Source of the DNA: an uncultured Lysobacteraceae bacterium
GTDB taxonomy: Bacteria; Pseudomonadota; Gammaproteobacteria; Xanthomonadales; Xanthomonadaceae
Reading direction: 5' to 3'
Assembly: GCA_902825775.1 (NCBI GenBank)
Contig: CADECF010000004.1
Span: 215,477 to 279,476 of the forward strand
Length of the DNA stretch: 64,000 nucleotides
This document shows positions 1 to 9,678 of this stretch, in pieces; positions within the stretch are counted from its first letter, which is position 1; each line of letters opens with the position of its first letter. A program made the position numbers and the translations under genes. The notes under the pieces are model-generated. The model searched no databases and was not told the origin of the DNA. It saw only the letters and a program-made list of their open reading frames with translations.

Positions 1-43
1 GGAGAGCGGGTGAGGAACCTCCGCGCTACAAAGCAGCAGAAAA

Positions 44-163
44 GTCGCTGGATGCCCGCCTTCGCGGGCATGACGGCTTAAGGGCAAGAGCAAAATGGGT
101 CCCAGCTTTCGCCGGGATGTCGGCTTAAAAACAAGAGCCGCGGAGCAAGCTCCGCTCTGCAAA
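44..163. repeat. Mixed short palindromic repeats at left edge
   Basis: Three repeat types lie side by side. Bases 44-80 carry the CCCGCCTTCGCGGG stem followed by TGACGGCTTA. Bases 89-125 carry the GGTCCCAGCTTTCGC type, slightly decayed. Bases 133-163 carry GCGGAGCAAGCTCCGC. All three recur elsewhere in the window (for example 2869-2962, 6610-6770 and 43399-43435). They follow the 3' end of the minus-strand LysR gene. The mobile origin is inferred from the copy number only. Confidence 0.75.
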
Positions 164-168
164 ACCAA

Positions 169-1155
169 TCACACGGTAATCGGCTGGCTCAACTCCACCC
201 AGTACGGCGGCGTGGGCCAATCGGCTTCTTGATTGCCTTCCAGCACCCGCCGCAGATCGCGGCGGTCCAACTGCGGCGCCAAGCCGTGCAGCAGAGCCAT
301 CGCGTAGTCGCGCAGCACGCGGCCGCGCGGGATCACCGCCCAAGTGACGCATTCCGGCAAGGCCGTCGGCGCCGGCAACATTTGCAGATCGGCGTCCTCG
401 CGCGAACCGACGGCCATTTCGGCGAGCAGTCCTGCACCCAACCCGGCTCGCACGTAAGTCTTGATCAGATTGGCGTCGCGCGCGGTCATCGCCACCTGCG
501 GCTGCACGCCTTCGTTGGCGAAAGTACGCTGCAGCGAGGAATCGGGTTGATTCGACGATTCGTAGCTGATCAACGGATGCGCCGCCAGTTCCGCCAACGT
601 CGGCGCCCTGCCGAGCGATGCCAAGGGATGCGCATGCGGCACCAGCAGCACGCGCCGCCAGCGGAACAGCGGCACTGCCCATCCGCCGGGCGGCTCCGCG
701 CCGGCGGTGCTGATCAGCGCGAGATCTGCGTCGCCGCGCGCGAGCCGCTGCAATACTTCGCCATCGGCCGCCGCCTGCAGATCGACGCTGACCTGCGGAA
801 ACTCGCGCTTGATCGCCGCGATCAGCGGCGGCAGCACATAACGGGCCTGCGTATGCGTCGTCGCCAGCACCAGCCTGCCGGCGTGCTCGCCGCGCTCGTT
901 GGCGGCGTAGGCGCGGATATTGCCGGCCTCGTCGAGTATGCGGCGCGCGTGTTTCAGCACGCGTTCGCCCGCGGGCGCGATGCCCTCCAGGCTGCGCCCT
1001 TTGCGCACGAACAAATGAAAACCCAGTTCGTCTTCGAGCTGCTTGAGTTGTTTGGACAGGCCGGGCTGAGTGGCGTGCACGCGCTCGGCAGCGAGCGTGA
1101 TGTTGAGACCCGAATCAGCGATGGCGACGAGATAACGGAGTTGCGTGAGCGTCAT
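169..1155 (-). CDS. cysB: LysR-family regulator, CysB type
   Basis: A 328-residue LysR-type regulator. The N-terminal winged helix-turn-helix spans about residues 3-60 and includes the recognition segment HATQPGLSKQLKQLE. An effector-binding periplasmic-protein-like domain follows, from about residue 90 to 300. The start reads MTLTQLRYLVAIADSGLN, typical of CysB/Cbl proteins, and the length matches the family (about 324). CysB proteins activate sulfate uptake and cysteine synthesis genes in response to N-acetylserine or O-acetylserine. The gene is divergent from cysG and next to cysK and the sulfate transporter, which strongly supports that role. Cbl or another CysB paralogue remains possible. 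Confidence 0.9.
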   Translation of the reverse strand: MTLTQLRYLVAIADSGLNITLAAERVHATQPGLSKQLKQLEDELGFHLFVRKGRSLEGIAPAGERVLKHARRILDEAGNIRAYAANERGEHAGRLVLATTHTQARYVLPPLIAAIKREFPQVSVDLQAAADGEVLQRLARGDADLALISTAGAEPPGGWAVPLFRWRRVLLVPHAHPLASLGRAPTLAELAAHPLISYESSNQPDSSLQRTFANEGVQPQVAMTARDANLIKTYVRAGLGAGLLAEMAVGSREDADLQMLPAPTALPECVTWAVIPRGRVLRDYAMALLHGLAPQLDRRDLRRVLEGNQEADWPTPPYWVELSQPITV

Positions 1156-1397
1156 GACGGCGAGTTCCTGGCAATAGCGATGCGTAACGGCAGGCAGTGC
1201 GTGCGCCGCGACAACACATCGACATCGGGTGGCCGGAGCCGGTCATGGTTCTAAATATCTCTCTATCCGGATATAGGGATGAACATAACCGGAACTTTTA
1301 CGATTGTCCAGCGCCCGCGCGGCTTATGCCGAAAGCGCATGAGCACAGACGATGGCGCCATTTCCCGGGAGCGGCCCGGCGCCCTAGCGTCGATGCC
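1156..1397. promoter_or_regulatory. Divergent cysB/cysG control region
   Basis: This 242-base gap between two divergent genes must hold promoters for both. It contains an AT-rich patch at about 1251-1275 with the perfect palindrome TATCCGGATA (1264-1273), which stands out from the GC-rich background. CysB sites are poorly conserved, so no binding site can be assigned by eye. The assignment rests on position and composition. Confidence 0.4.
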
Positions 1398-2846
1398 ATG
1401 CCCGCCCCTGCCTCCCATCCCGGTCTTTACCCGCTGTTCGCCGACCTGCGTGGCCGCAAGGTGCTCGTGGTCGGCGGCGGCGCTATCGCCCTGCGCAAAG
1501 CCTCCGCCTTGCTGGATGCGGGAGCCCGGGTCGCGGTCGGCGCGATTCGATTGGAACCGGCCTTGGCGGCAATGGCTGCCGAAGGTCGCATCGACGCGTA
1601 CGCCGGTCCCTTCGATCCGGCTTGGCTCGACGGTGCCTGGCTGGCGATCGCCGCCACCGGCGATGCGAAAACCAACCGCAGCATCGCCGCAGCCGGCGAA
1701 GCGCGCCGCGTCTGGGTCAACGTGGTCGACGATGCGGCGACATCGGCGTTCCACGTACCCGCACGGATCGAACGCGGGCCGTTGCAGATCGCGATTTCCA
1801 GCGGCGGCGGCGCGCCGATGCTGGCGCGCCATCTGCGCGAGACGTTGGAAGCGCAGCTCGATCATTCGCTCGGTGCGGTGGCCGAACTGCTGACCCGCGA
1901 ACGCGCCCGTATCCGCAACGCTTTCCCGGATCTGGCGCGACGCCGCCGCTTCTTCGATCGTCTGCTGTCAGGCGCAGTACCGGCGCTGCTGCGTCAGCGA
2001 CGCATACTAGGCGCGCAACGCGCGTTCGATGCTCTGCTGTTGGACAGCGGAAAACAGGGTGCGGCCGGTTCGGTGATATTGATCGGCGCCGGCCCCGGCG
2101 ATCCGGGCCTGCTGACATTGCGCGGCCTGCGCGCGCTCAACGAGGCCGATGTGATCCTGCACGACCGCTTGGCCAGCGACGAAGTGCTGCGCCTGGCGCG
2201 GCGCGATGCCGAGCGGATCGAGGTCGGCAAGCGCGCCGGCGATCACGGCGTTACGCAGACCGGCATCCACGCGCTGATGCTGAAACACGCCCGCGCCGGT
2301 AAGCGCGTGGTGCGGCTGAAAGGCGGCGACCCGTTCGTGTTCGGCCGCGGCGGCGAGGAACTGGAGTTCCTGCGCGCCCACGGCATCGGCTACGAAGTGG
2401 TGCCCGGCATCACCGCGGCGCTCGCCTGCGCCGCTTATGCCGGCATTCCGCTGACCCATCGAGACCATGCGCAATCGCTGCGGCTGGTCACCGCGCACCG
2501 CAAGGATTCGCTTGAAGCGGTCGACTGGCGTTCGCTTGCGCAAGAGAAGCAGACGCTGGCGGTGTACATGGGCGTGGCGATGCTCGATACGCTGCAGACG
2601 CAGCTCATCGCGCATGGGCGTTCTCCGGATACGCCATTCGCGCTGATAGAAAACGGATCGCGCGCGGAACAGCGTGTGATTTCCGGGCCGCTGTCGGAAC
2701 TGGTCGAACGTGCGGGCATCCACGATGCGAAATCTCCTGCGTTATTGATCGTCGGAGAAGTCGCCGCGCTAGTGGATGAGCTGCATTGGTTCGGCGACCC
2801 ACCGCTGCGAGCGGTCTCTCCGGATCCTCTGGAGAAGGCAGCATGA
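1398..2846 (+). CDS. cysG: Siroheme synthase (multifunctional CysG)
   Basis: A 482-residue two-domain enzyme that makes siroheme from uroporphyrinogen III for sulfite/nitrite reductase. The N-terminal Met8-like dehydrogenase/ferrochelatase domain has its NAD-binding loop [12 protein letters not shown] at about residues 24-35. The C-terminal SUMT methyltransferase domain starts near residue 224 ([17 protein letters not shown]) and carries [14 protein letters not shown] near 307 and [17 protein letters not shown]. The open frame extends 67 codons upstream, but the Met at 1398 begins [19 protein letters not shown], which aligns with the normal CysG start. No strong ribosome site is visible, so an earlier start is possible. 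It reads away from cysB and toward cysK. Confidence 0.92.
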   Translation: MPAPASHPGLYPLFADLRGRKVLVVGGGAIALRKASALLDAGARVAVGAIRLEPALAAMAAEGRIDAYAGPFDPAWLDGAWLAIAATGDAKTNRSIAAAGEARRVWVNVVDDAATSAFHVPARIERGPLQIAISSGGGAPMLARHLRETLEAQLDHSLGAVAELLTRERARIRNAFPDLARRRRFFDRLLSGAVPALLRQRRILGAQRAFDALLLDSGKQGAAGSVILIGAGPGDPGLLTLRGLRALNEADVILHDRLASDEVLRLARRDAERIEVGKRAGDHGVTQTGIHALMLKHARAGKRVVRLKGGDPFVFGRGGEELEFLRAHGIGYEVVPGITAALACAAYAGIPLTHRDHAQSLRLVTAHRKDSLEAVDWRSLAQEKQTLAVYMGVAMLDTLQTQLIAHGRSPDTPFALIENGSRAEQRVISGPLSELVERAGIHDAKSPALLIVGEVAALVDELHWFGDPPLRAVSPDPLEKAA

Positions 2847-2868
2847 ACATGCTGCAGCGCTACACCTT

Positions 2869-2962
2869 CCGTCATCCCAGCGAAAGCTGGGACCCATTTT
2901 GCTGTTGTCGCTGAATGCAAAAGCAAGATCAAGTCGGGTCCCAGCTTTCGCTGGGATGACGG
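2869..2962. repeat. Inverted repeat doublet (AGCGAAAGCT type)
   Basis: Two copies of a palindromic unit stand head to head. CCGTCATCCCAGCGAAAGCT begins at 2869 and its reverse complement ends at 2962, with about 35 bases between. Each arm can also fold on its own. The same unit occurs at 19702-19790, 43362-43394 and 49739-49770. It lies between cysG and cysK and could act as an RNA hairpin or a partial terminator. Confidence 0.85.
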
Positions 2963-2989
2963 TTAAAACAGTATTCGAGAGACATCCCC

Positions 2990-3964
2990 ATGGCCCTCTA
3001 CGACAGCATCCTCGACACCATCGGAAACACCCCCATCGTCAAACTGCATCGCCTGGCGCCCAAGCACGTTTCGCTCTACGCCAAAGTCGAATCCTTCAAC
3101 CCGGGAGGTTCGGTAAAAGATCGCCTAGCCCTCGCGATCGTGCTCGACGCCGAGCGCAGCGGCGCGCTCAAGCCGGGCCAGACCATCGTCGAGGCCACGT
3201 CCGGCAACACCGGCGTCGCCTTGGCCTTGGTCGCGGCCGCGCGCGGCTATTCCTTCGTCGCGGTGATGACCGAGACCTTCTCGATCGAGCGCCGCAAGCT
3301 GATGCGCGCTTACGGCGCGAAAGTGATCCTGACGCCGGCCGCCGAGCGCGGTACCGGCATGGTGCGCAAGGCCGAAGAACTGTCGAAGAAGCACGGTTGG
3401 TTCTTGGCGCGGCAATTCGAGAATCCGGCCAACCCCGCTTATCATCGCCAGACCACGGCCGCGGAAATCCTGCGCGATTTCGCCGGCAAGCGGCTGGATT
3501 ATTTCGTCAGCGGCTGGGGCACCGGCGGCACGCTGACCGGCGTCGGCCAGGTGCTGAAACTGGCGCGGCCGGAGGTGCGCATCGTCACGTCCGAACCGGC
3601 CGGCGCATCGCTGCTCAACGGCGATCCATGGCAGCCGCACAAGATCCAGGGCTGGACGCCGGATTTCGTCCCGGCCGTACTCGACCGCGGCATCGCCGAC
3701 GAGATCCGTCCGATCGAGGACCTCGTCGCGCGCGACACCGCACGCCGCCTCGCCGCTGAAGAAGGCTTGTTCGTCGGCATCTCCGCCGGCGCCACCGTGG
3801 CCGCCGCGCTGCAAGTCGCCGAGCAGGCGCCGCCGGGGTCGGTGCTGTTGGCGACATTGCCCGATACCGGCGAGCGTTATCTGTCCACATTCCTGTTCGA
3901 AGGCGTTTCCGAGGGTTCCGATGACGACTGGCTGGAATCGCTCGCCACGCAGCAGGCGGCATGA
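2990..3964 (+). CDS. cysK: Cysteine synthase A
   Basis: A 324-residue PLP enzyme that converts O-acetylserine and sulfide to cysteine in the cytoplasm. The PLP lysine is K43 in NPGGSVKDR. The substrate loop TSGNTG is at about 70-75, the phosphate-binding GTGGTLTG near 177, and PDTGERYLST near 291. Length is normal for CysK/CysM. The start at 2990 (MALYDSILDTIGNTPIVKL) is the family start. It follows cysG after a repeat doublet and precedes the anion porin and sulfate transporter genes, so it is the last step of the pathway encoded here. CysM is an alternative that sequence reading alone cannot fully exclude. Confidence 0.93.
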   Translation: MALYDSILDTIGNTPIVKLHRLAPKHVSLYAKVESFNPGGSVKDRLALAIVLDAERSGALKPGQTIVEATSGNTGVALALVAAARGYSFVAVMTETFSIERRKLMRAYGAKVILTPAAERGTGMVRKAEELSKKHGWFLARQFENPANPAYHRQTTAAEILRDFAGKRLDYFVSGWGTGGTLTGVGQVLKLARPEVRIVTSEPAGASLLNGDPWQPHKIQGWTPDFVPAVLDRGIADEIRPIEDLVARDTARRLAAEEGLFVGISAGATVAAALQVAEQAPPGSVLLATLPDTGERYLSTFLFEGVSEGSDDDWLESLATQQAA

Positions 3965-3986
3965 AAGATCCCTTTGGAGCAGCTTC

Positions 3987-4065
3987 TGTGGGAGCGGCTT
4001 CAGCCGCGAGCTTTTCGACCGGATTGGAATAGGATCAAGAGCTCGCGGCTGAAGCCGCTCCCACA
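3987..4065. repeat. Inverted doublet of the GGAGCGGCTTCAGCCGC family
   Basis: TGTGGGAGCGGCTTCAGCCG starts at 3987 and its inverted copy ends at 4065 with a loop of about 27 bases. The arms pair almost perfectly, so the transcript could form a long hairpin just after cysK. Other members are at 25206-25289, 27624-27728, 54079-54157 and 56169-56350. A terminator role is possible, but there is no clean T-tract. Confidence 0.85.
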
Positions 4066-4113
4066 AAAGCGCATGACGTCATCGCCCTCTTTCTCCATTC
4101 GGATATCCACGCC

Positions 4114-5550
4114 ATGACCCAGCCTTCGCTCGTGCGATCGCGTCTACTCGCAGGCCTGTCGTTCATCCTCGCCGCGTCGGGCGCGCAGGCGCAATCCGCG
4201 CCGCCCACCGTCGAGGAACTCGCGCGCCGCCTGCAGGCCATCGAACAACGACTCGGAACAGAGTCCGCATCGGTCGGCGCGGTGTCCACCGCCGATCTCG
4301 ACCAGCGCTTGCGCGTGATCGAGCGCAAGCTCGAACTTCAAGCCGAAGAGGCCGAGACCAAAGCCGCCTCCACGCCGACGGTAACGCTCAGCGCCGCGAA
4401 AGGGCTGGCGGTGAAATCGCCGCCTCCCGGCGATGTCGAACTGAAATTCAAAGCGCTGGTGCAAGCCGATGGCCGCTTCTACGCTAGCGACGAGCAGAAT
4501 CCGCAGAACGATACGTTCCTCTTCCGCCGCGTCGAACCCACCATCGACGGCAGTTGGGGCGAATTGATCGGTTTCCGCCTGAATGCGCAGCTCGCAGGCG
4601 ACAGCGCCACGCTCAACGATGCGTATGTCGATCTGCGGTTCGACCCGCGCGCGACGTTGCGGATCGGCAAGACCAAGGCCCCGGTGGGCCTGGAACGCCT
4701 GCAATCCAGCAGTTCTCTCGCAATGGTAGAGCAGGGCTTCCCGGCCGAGCTGGCGCCAGGCCGCGACATCGGCGTGCAACTGCAGGGCGAGTTCGCGCAA
4801 TCGCGTTTTGGCTACGCCGTCGGCGTCTACAACGGCACGCCCGACGGACGCGACGCGATCACCTCCAATCCCGACAACGATTTCGAAATTGCCGGCCGGA
4901 TCTTCGCCGAACCTTGGAAGAACTCGGCCGGCGCGCTGTCCGGGCTGGGTTTCGGCATCGCCGCCAGCAGCGGCGAAACGCACGGCTCGGGCACGGGCTT
5001 CCTGCCGCGCTACCGCACGCCCGGACAGGTCACGTTCTTCTCTTATCGCAGTGCCGTAGTCGCCGATGGCGATCGCATCCGCTGGTCGCCGCAGGCCTAC
5101 TACTACCGCAACGCATTCGGCCTGCTCGCCGAGTACATCGGATCCGAACAGGACGTCGCCGTTCCCGCGGATGCCATACGCGCCGATCTGGAGCATCGCG
5201 CTTGGCAGGTCGTCGCAGGATGGGTGCTGACCGGCGAAGACGCGAGCTATAAGGGCGTAGTCAAGCCTAACCAACCTTTTACGCTGGGTAGTGCAGGCTG
5301 GGGCGCATTGGAACTGGTCGCTCGCTACGGCCGGCTGGATATCGACGACGACGCCTTCCCGCGTTTCGCCGATGCCGCGGCGGCAGCGTCCGAAGCCAGC
5401 AGTTGGGGCTTCGGCGTGAACTGGTACCTCACCGGCAACCTGAAGCTCGTCGCCAACTACACGCAAACCCAATTCGAAGGCGGCGCAGCGTCAGGCGCCG
5501 ACCGCGAAGACGAAAAGGCCTTCTTCACCCGCGCGCAGTTTTCTTTCTGA
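4114..5550 (+). CDS. OprP/OprO-type outer membrane anion porin
   Basis: A 478-residue exported protein. A signal peptide covers residues 1-27 (cleavage after SGAQA or AQAQ). A short coiled-coil segment follows at about 32-90, rich in E, R and L (VEELARRLQAIEQRL), and then a long beta-barrel region to a terminal Phe (FFTRAQFSF). Coiled coil plus barrel is the layout of phosphate-selective porins O/P. The barrel contains expected segments such as LRIGKTKAPVGLERLQSS. Its position between cysK and sbp suggests that it passes sulfate rather than phosphate across the outer membrane; that substrate is inference from context. Confidence 0.85.
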   Translation: MTQPSLVRSRLLAGLSFILAASGAQAQSAPPTVEELARRLQAIEQRLGTESASVGAVSTADLDQRLRVIERKLELQAEEAETKAASTPTVTLSAAKGLAVKSPPPGDVELKFKALVQADGRFYASDEQNPQNDTFLFRRVEPTIDGSWGELIGFRLNAQLAGDSATLNDAYVDLRFDPRATLRIGKTKAPVGLERLQSSSSLAMVEQGFPAELAPGRDIGVQLQGEFAQSRFGYAVGVYNGTPDGRDAITSNPDNDFEIAGRIFAEPWKNSAGALSGLGFGIAASSGETHGSGTGFLPRYRTPGQVTFFSYRSAVVADGDRIRWSPQAYYYRNAFGLLAEYIGSEQDVAVPADAIRADLEHRAWQVVAGWVLTGEDASYKGVVKPNQPFTLGSAGWGALELVARYGRLDIDDDAFPRFADAAAAASEASSWGFGVNWYLTGNLKLVANYTQTQFEGGAASGADREDEKAFFTRAQFSF

Positions 5551-5565
5551 CACAGGCGAGAATCC

Positions 5566-6570
5566 ATGAAGACCTCCGTATTCCTGTTAGCCCTGACCCT
5601 CCTCGTCGCCGGCAACGCCGCCGCCAAGGACGTCGAGCTGCTCAATGTTTCCTACGATCCGACGCGCGAGCTCTATGCCGAAGTCAACGAGACATTCGCC
5701 GCGCAATGGAAACAACAGACCGGGGAGACGCTGAAGATACGCACCTCGCACGGCGGCTCCGGCAAGCAGGCGCGTTCGGTGATCGACGGACTCGAAGCCG
5801 ACGTGGTCACGCTGGCGCTGGCCGCGGATATCGATGCCATCGCCGCCAACGGCAAGCTGCTGCCGGCCGATTGGCAGACGCGGTTGCCGCATAACAGCGC
5901 GCCCTACACGTCCACGATCGTGTTCCTGGTGCGCAAGGGCAATCCCAAGCAAATCCGCGACTGGGGCGATCTGGCCAAGCCCGGCGTGGCGGTGATCACG
6001 CCGAATCCGAAAACCTCGGGCGGCGCGCGCTGGAATTATCTCGCCGCTTGGGCTTGGGCGTCGACGCAATACCGACAGGCCCCGAAAGTGCTCGAATACA
6101 TGACCCTTTTGTTCAAGAACGTACCGGTGCTCGATACCGGCGCGCGCGGTTCGACCACCACCTTCGTCGAACGCGGCATCGGCGATGTGCTGATCGCCTG
6201 GGAAAACGAAGCGCTGCTGACGCTGGCCGAGCCCGGCAGCCGCGGCAAGTTCGAAATCGTGGTGCCGAGCCTGAGCATCAAAGCGGAGCCGCCGGTCGCC
6301 TGGGTGGACAAGAACGTGGCCAAGCACGGCACGCAGAAACAAGCCGAAGCGTATCTGCGTTTCCTGTATTCGCCGGAAGGACAGCGCCTGGCCGCCAAAC
6401 ACTTCTATCGTCCCGCCGAGCCCGACAAAGTACCGGCAGCCGAACTCTCGCGCTTCCCGCAGGTGAAGCAGGTCACCATCGACAATGCGTTCGGCGGCTG
6501 GAAGAAGGCGCAAGCCGCGCATTTCGCCGATGGCGGTTTTTTCGACAAGATCTATCGGCCGGAGCGGTGA
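5566..6570 (+). CDS. sbp: Periplasmic sulfate-binding protein
   Basis: A 334-residue periplasmic solute-binding protein of the sulfate/thiosulfate ABC transporter. A signal peptide spans residues 1-20 (NAAA/KDVEL). Family signatures are all present: [25 protein letters not shown] and [16 protein letters not shown]. It starts 15 bases after the porin stop, so the two are probably co-transcribed. The permeases and ATPase follow after a repeat cluster. Sbp and CysP are close homologues; the motif set fits Sbp well, but specificity for sulfate over thiosulfate cannot be read from sequence. Confidence 0.93.
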   Translation: MKTSVFLLALTLLVAGNAAAKDVELLNVSYDPTRELYAEVNETFAAQWKQQTGETLKIRTSHGGSGKQARSVIDGLEADVVTLALAADIDAIAANGKLLPADWQTRLPHNSAPYTSTIVFLVRKGNPKQIRDWGDLAKPGVAVITPNPKTSGGARWNYLAAWAWASTQYRQAPKVLEYMTLLFKNVPVLDTGARGSTTTFVERGIGDVLIAWENEALLTLAEPGSRGKFEIVVPSLSIKAEPPVAWVDKNVAKHGTQKQAEAYLRFLYSPEGQRLAAKHFYRPAEPDKVPAAELSRFPQVKQVTIDNAFGGWKKAQAAHFADGGFFDKIYRPER

Positions 6571-6609
6571 GCCTTTCGCCATGGAACAGAGCGCACCGCG
6601 ATATTCAAA

Positions 6610-6770
6610 GCCGTCATTCCCGCGAAGGCGGGAATCCAGTGACTTTAACGTCGCACCAGATCGCTTCGAGGGCATCTGCAATATCGCGCGCCCTCTCCCA
6701 ACCCTCTCCCGCAAGCGGGAGAGGGCTTAAGCGAAGTCACTGGATTCCCGCCTTCGCGGGAATGACGGCT
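6610..6770. repeat. Nested palindromic repeats between sbp and cysT
   Basis: An outer inverted pair (GCCGTCATTCCCGCGAAGGC from 6610, inverse copy ending at 6770) encloses a different hairpin, CTCTCCCGCAAGCGGGAGAG (6704-6723). The outer unit recurs at 44-80, 34787-34823 and 43451-43480. The cluster splits the sulfate transporter operon and may tune sbp above the membrane components, a common arrangement for binding proteins; that effect is inference. Confidence 0.85.
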
Positions 6771-6801
6771 TAAAAGCAAGAGCAGGAAAAACACCCGATC
6801 G

Positions 6802-7665
6802 ATGAGCGCCGCTTCGCTATCGCTGCCCATACCCCGCTGGCGCCGCCCACTGCCCGGCTTCGGCATCAGTCTGGGTCTGGGCTTGGCTTGGCTCAGCGTG
6901 ATCGTGCTATTGCCGCTAGCGGCGCTGGCGATCAGAGCGGCCGGCCTGGGCGTCGATGGCTGGTTGCGCGCGATCCAGGATCCGCGCGTACTAGCATCGC
7001 TGAAACTGAGCTTCAGCGCGGCCTTGATCGCCGCCTTGCTCGCATCGCTCGCCGGCGCGCTGGTGGCGTGGGTGGTCGTGCGCTATCGCTTTCCCGGCCG
7101 GCGTTTGCTCGATGCGCTGGTCGACCTGCCGTTCGCGTTGCCGACCGCGGTGGCCGGCATCGCGCTGACTGCGATCTATTCGGCCAACGGTTGGATGGGC
7201 CGCTGGCTGGAACCACTGGGATTCAAGATCGCCTACGCGCCGGCGGGCATCGTGATCGCGCTGGTCTTCATCGGCCTGCCGTTCGCGGTGCGCACGGTGC
7301 AACCGGTGCTGGAGGCGCTGGGACGCGAACAAGAAGAAGCGGCGGCATCGCTCGGCGCGAGCCGCTTCACCACGTTGCGCCGGGTGATCCTGCCGGAACT
7401 GCTGCCGGCGCTGCTGACCGGATTTTCGCTGGCGTTCGCGCGCGGCCTGGGCGAGTACGGATCGGTCATCTTCATCGCCGGCAACCTGCCCTACAAGACC
7501 GAGATCGCGCCCTTGCTGATCACCATCCGGCTGGAGGAATACGACTACAACGGCGCGATCGCAATCGCTGCCTTGCTGCTGGCCGCGTCGTTCCTTTGCC
7601 TGCTGGCGATCAATGCGATTCCGTCGTTGTTCGCGCATGAACGCAGGGGACGCCTTCGTGAATGA
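6802..7665 (+). CDS. cysT: Sulfate ABC transporter permease CysT
   Basis: A 287-residue integral membrane protein with about six hydrophobic segments. The ABC permease EAA loop EEAAASLGASRFTTLRRVIL lies in the second half and contacts the ATPase. GEYGSVIFIAGN and TEIAPLLITIRLEEYDY near the C-terminus are characteristic of the CysT/CysU family. The ATG at 6802 gives the usual length. It overlaps the cysW start by 29 bases, which points to coupled translation. It forms the transmembrane channel with CysW, driven by CysA. Confidence 0.93.
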   Translation: MSAASLSLPIPRWRRPLPGFGISLGLGLAWLSVIVLLPLAALAIRAAGLGVDGWLRAIQDPRVLASLKLSFSAALIAALLASLAGALVAWVVVRYRFPGRRLLDALVDLPFALPTAVAGIALTAIYSANGWMGRWLEPLGFKIAYAPAGIVIALVFIGLPFAVRTVQPVLEALGREQEEAAASLGASRFTTLRRVILPELLPALLTGFSLAFARGLGEYGSVIFIAGNLPYKTEIAPLLITIRLEEYDYNGAIAIAALLLAASFLCLLAINAIPSLFAHERRGRLRE

Positions 7666-8509
7666 GCGCGACGAGCTGCAGGGCCCCGCCTGGCTCCGCT
7701 GGACGCTGATCGCGCTGGCGATCGTGGTGATGGCGTTGCTGGTGGTGATGCCGCTGCTGATGGTGCTCGGCGCCGCATTCGGCGAAGGCTTCAAGGCTTG
7801 GTTTGCCGCGCTCGCCCAACCCGACGCCGTCTCGGCGCTGAAACTCACGCTGTTCACCGCCGCGATCGTGATCCCGGTCAATGCGGTGTTCGGCCTGCTG
7901 GCGGCGTGGGCGCTGACCCGTTTCGAATTCCGCGGCAAGCAACTGCTGCTCGCACTCATCGACCTGCCGTTCGCGGTATCGCCGGTGGTGGCCGGCCTCT
8001 GCCTGGTGCTGCTGTTCGGTTCCAGCGGCTGGTTCGCGGCGCTACTGGCGCAATACGACGTCAAGATCCTGTTCGCGCGGCCCGGCATCGTGCTGGCGAC
8101 GCTGTTCATCACTTTCCCGTTCGTGGTGCGCGAGCTGATTCCGCTGATGCAGCAGCAGGGCAGCGACGAAGAACTGGCCGCGCGCTCGCTCGGCGCCGGC
8201 GCCTGGACCATGTTCCGCCGCGTCACCCTGCCCAACATCAAATGGGGCCTGTTGTACGGCGTGTTGCTGTGCGGCGCGCGCGCGATGGGCGAATTCGGCG
8301 CGGTGTCGGTGGTGTCGGGACACATCCGCGGCCTGACCAATACGCTGCCGTTGCATATCGAAATCCTCTACAACGAGTTCGACAGCACTGCCGCTTTCGC
8401 TGCCGCATCGCTGCTGACCGGCCTGGCCTTGATTACGTTGATAGTTAAATTTTGGTTGGAGGCGCGCCACGGCGACGCTCTCGCCAAATCGCACAGGCGA
8501 TACCAATGA
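7637..8509 (+). CDS. cysW: Sulfate ABC transporter permease CysW
   Basis: A 290-residue membrane permease, partner of CysT. It has about six hydrophobic segments, the EAA loop [20 protein letters not shown], and the CysW-type [15 protein letters not shown] and [12 protein letters not shown]. The frame opens at 7613, but the ATG at 7637 ([16 protein letters not shown]) is the more likely start and lies inside the end of cysT. A GTG at 7658 is another in-frame option. Its family and neighbours make the role secure. Confidence 0.92.
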   Translation: MNAGDAFVNERDELQGPAWLRWTLIALAIVVMALLVVMPLLMVLGAAFGEGFKAWFAALAQPDAVSALKLTLFTAAIVIPVNAVFGLLAAWALTRFEFRGKQLLLALIDLPFAVSPVVAGLCLVLLFGSSGWFAALLAQYDVKILFARPGIVLATLFITFPFVVRELIPLMQQQGSDEELAARSLGAGAWTMFRRVTLPNIKWGLLYGVLLCGARAMGEFGAVSVVSGHIRGLTNTLPLHIEILYNEFDSTAAFAAASLLTGLALITLIVKFWLEARHGDALAKSHRRYQ

Positions 8510-8619
8510 ATCTCGCAAGAGCCGAAATTCGATCCGACTGGAATGCCGCGCCGTTCCCGGCCCCCTCGCCCGCTTCACCGGCGATGGGCCATCATGGGCA
8601 CGCCCACACGAGACACGGC

Positions 8620-9666
8620 ATGGACCTGAAGATCCGCCAGCTCAGCAAGCACTATGCGAACGTCGCCGCGCTCGACGCTATCGATCTGGACGTCGAATCA
8701 GGCGAGCTGGTCGCGCTGCTCGGCCCGTCGGGTTCTGGCAAGACTACGCTGCTGCGGGTGATCGCCGGCCTGCTGCATCCGGATAGCGGCCGCGTGCTGT
8801 TCGGCGAGGACGATGCTACGAGCCTGAGCCTGCGGGAACGCAATGTCGGTTTCGTGTTCCAGCATTACGCGCTGTTCAAGCACATGACCGTGGCCGAAAA
8901 CATCGCGTTCGGCCTGCGCAGCCGGCCGCGGCGGCGGCGTCCCGACAAAGCTGCGATCAAACGCCGCGTCGACGAATTGTTGACGCTGATCCAGCTGCCG
9001 GAATTCGGCGCGCGATACCCCGAACAGCTTTCCGGCGGGCAGAAACAGCGCGTCGCGCTGGCGCGCGCCTTGGCGATCGATCCGACCGTACTGCTGCTGG
9101 ACGAACCTTTCGGCGCGCTCGACGCCAAAGTGCGCGTCGAACTGCGGCGCTGGCTGCGGCGCCTGCACGAACAAACCGGACAGACCACGCTGTTCGTCAC
9201 CCACGACCAGGAAGAAGCGCTCGAACTGGCCGACCGCGTGGTGGTGCTCAAGGACGGCCGCATCGAACAGGTCGGTACGCCGGACCAGATCTACAGCGAG
9301 CCCGCGTCGGCGTATGTGTTCGACTTCATCGGCCGCGCCAATACGCTCGAGGGCCGCATCGAAGACGGCCAGTTCTCGCTCGAAGGCCATACGCTGCGAC
9401 TGCCCGCGAATACGGACGGCACTGGTCCGGCGCAGCTGTACGTGCGCCCGCACGATCTCGCCGCCACTGCGCTCGAGGCCGGCCTTCGCGCCGAAGTCGC
9501 CGCCGTGCACCGACGCGCGGATCGCACCACGCTGGAATTGCGCGTCCAGGGCCAAGCCAAGCCGCTGGAATTCGATTGGCCGGCCGCATCGCAAGCGGCC
9601 GTACCCGCTGCGGGCAGCGAGATCGGCCTGCAATTGCTGCGTTATCGCGTATACCCGGCCCGATAG
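8620..9666 (+). CDS. cysA: Sulfate ABC transporter ATP-binding protein
   Basis: A 348-residue cytoplasmic ATPase. Walker A is GPSGSGKTT at about 35-43, the signature [14 protein letters not shown] near 137, Walker [12 protein letters not shown] near 157, and the switch His is in [11 protein letters not shown]-terminal regulatory TOBE-like domain follows from about residue 230. The frame is open from 8452, but [19 protein letters not shown] at 8620 is the family start; ATG codons at 8584 and 8506 would add a His-rich or longer leader of no known purpose. The start leaves a gap of 110 bases after cysW. It powers sulfate uptake with CysT and CysW. Confidence 0.92.
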   Translation: MDLKIRQLSKHYANVAALDAIDLDVESGELVALLGPSGSGKTTLLRVIAGLLHPDSGRVLFGEDDATSLSLRERNVGFVFQHYALFKHMTVAENIAFGLRSRPRRRRPDKAAIKRRVDELLTLIQLPEFGARYPEQLSGGQKQRVALARALAIDPTVLLLDEPFGALDAKVRVELRRWLRRLHEQTGQTTLFVTHDQEEALELADRVVVLKDGRIEQVGTPDQIYSEPASAYVFDFIGRANTLEGRIEDGQFSLEGHTLRLPANTDGTGPAQLYVRPHDLAATALEAGLRAEVAAVHRRADRTTLELRVQGQAKPLEFDWPAASQAAVPAAGSEIGLQLLRYRVYPAR

Positions 9667-9678
9667 CCGAGGCGGCGA

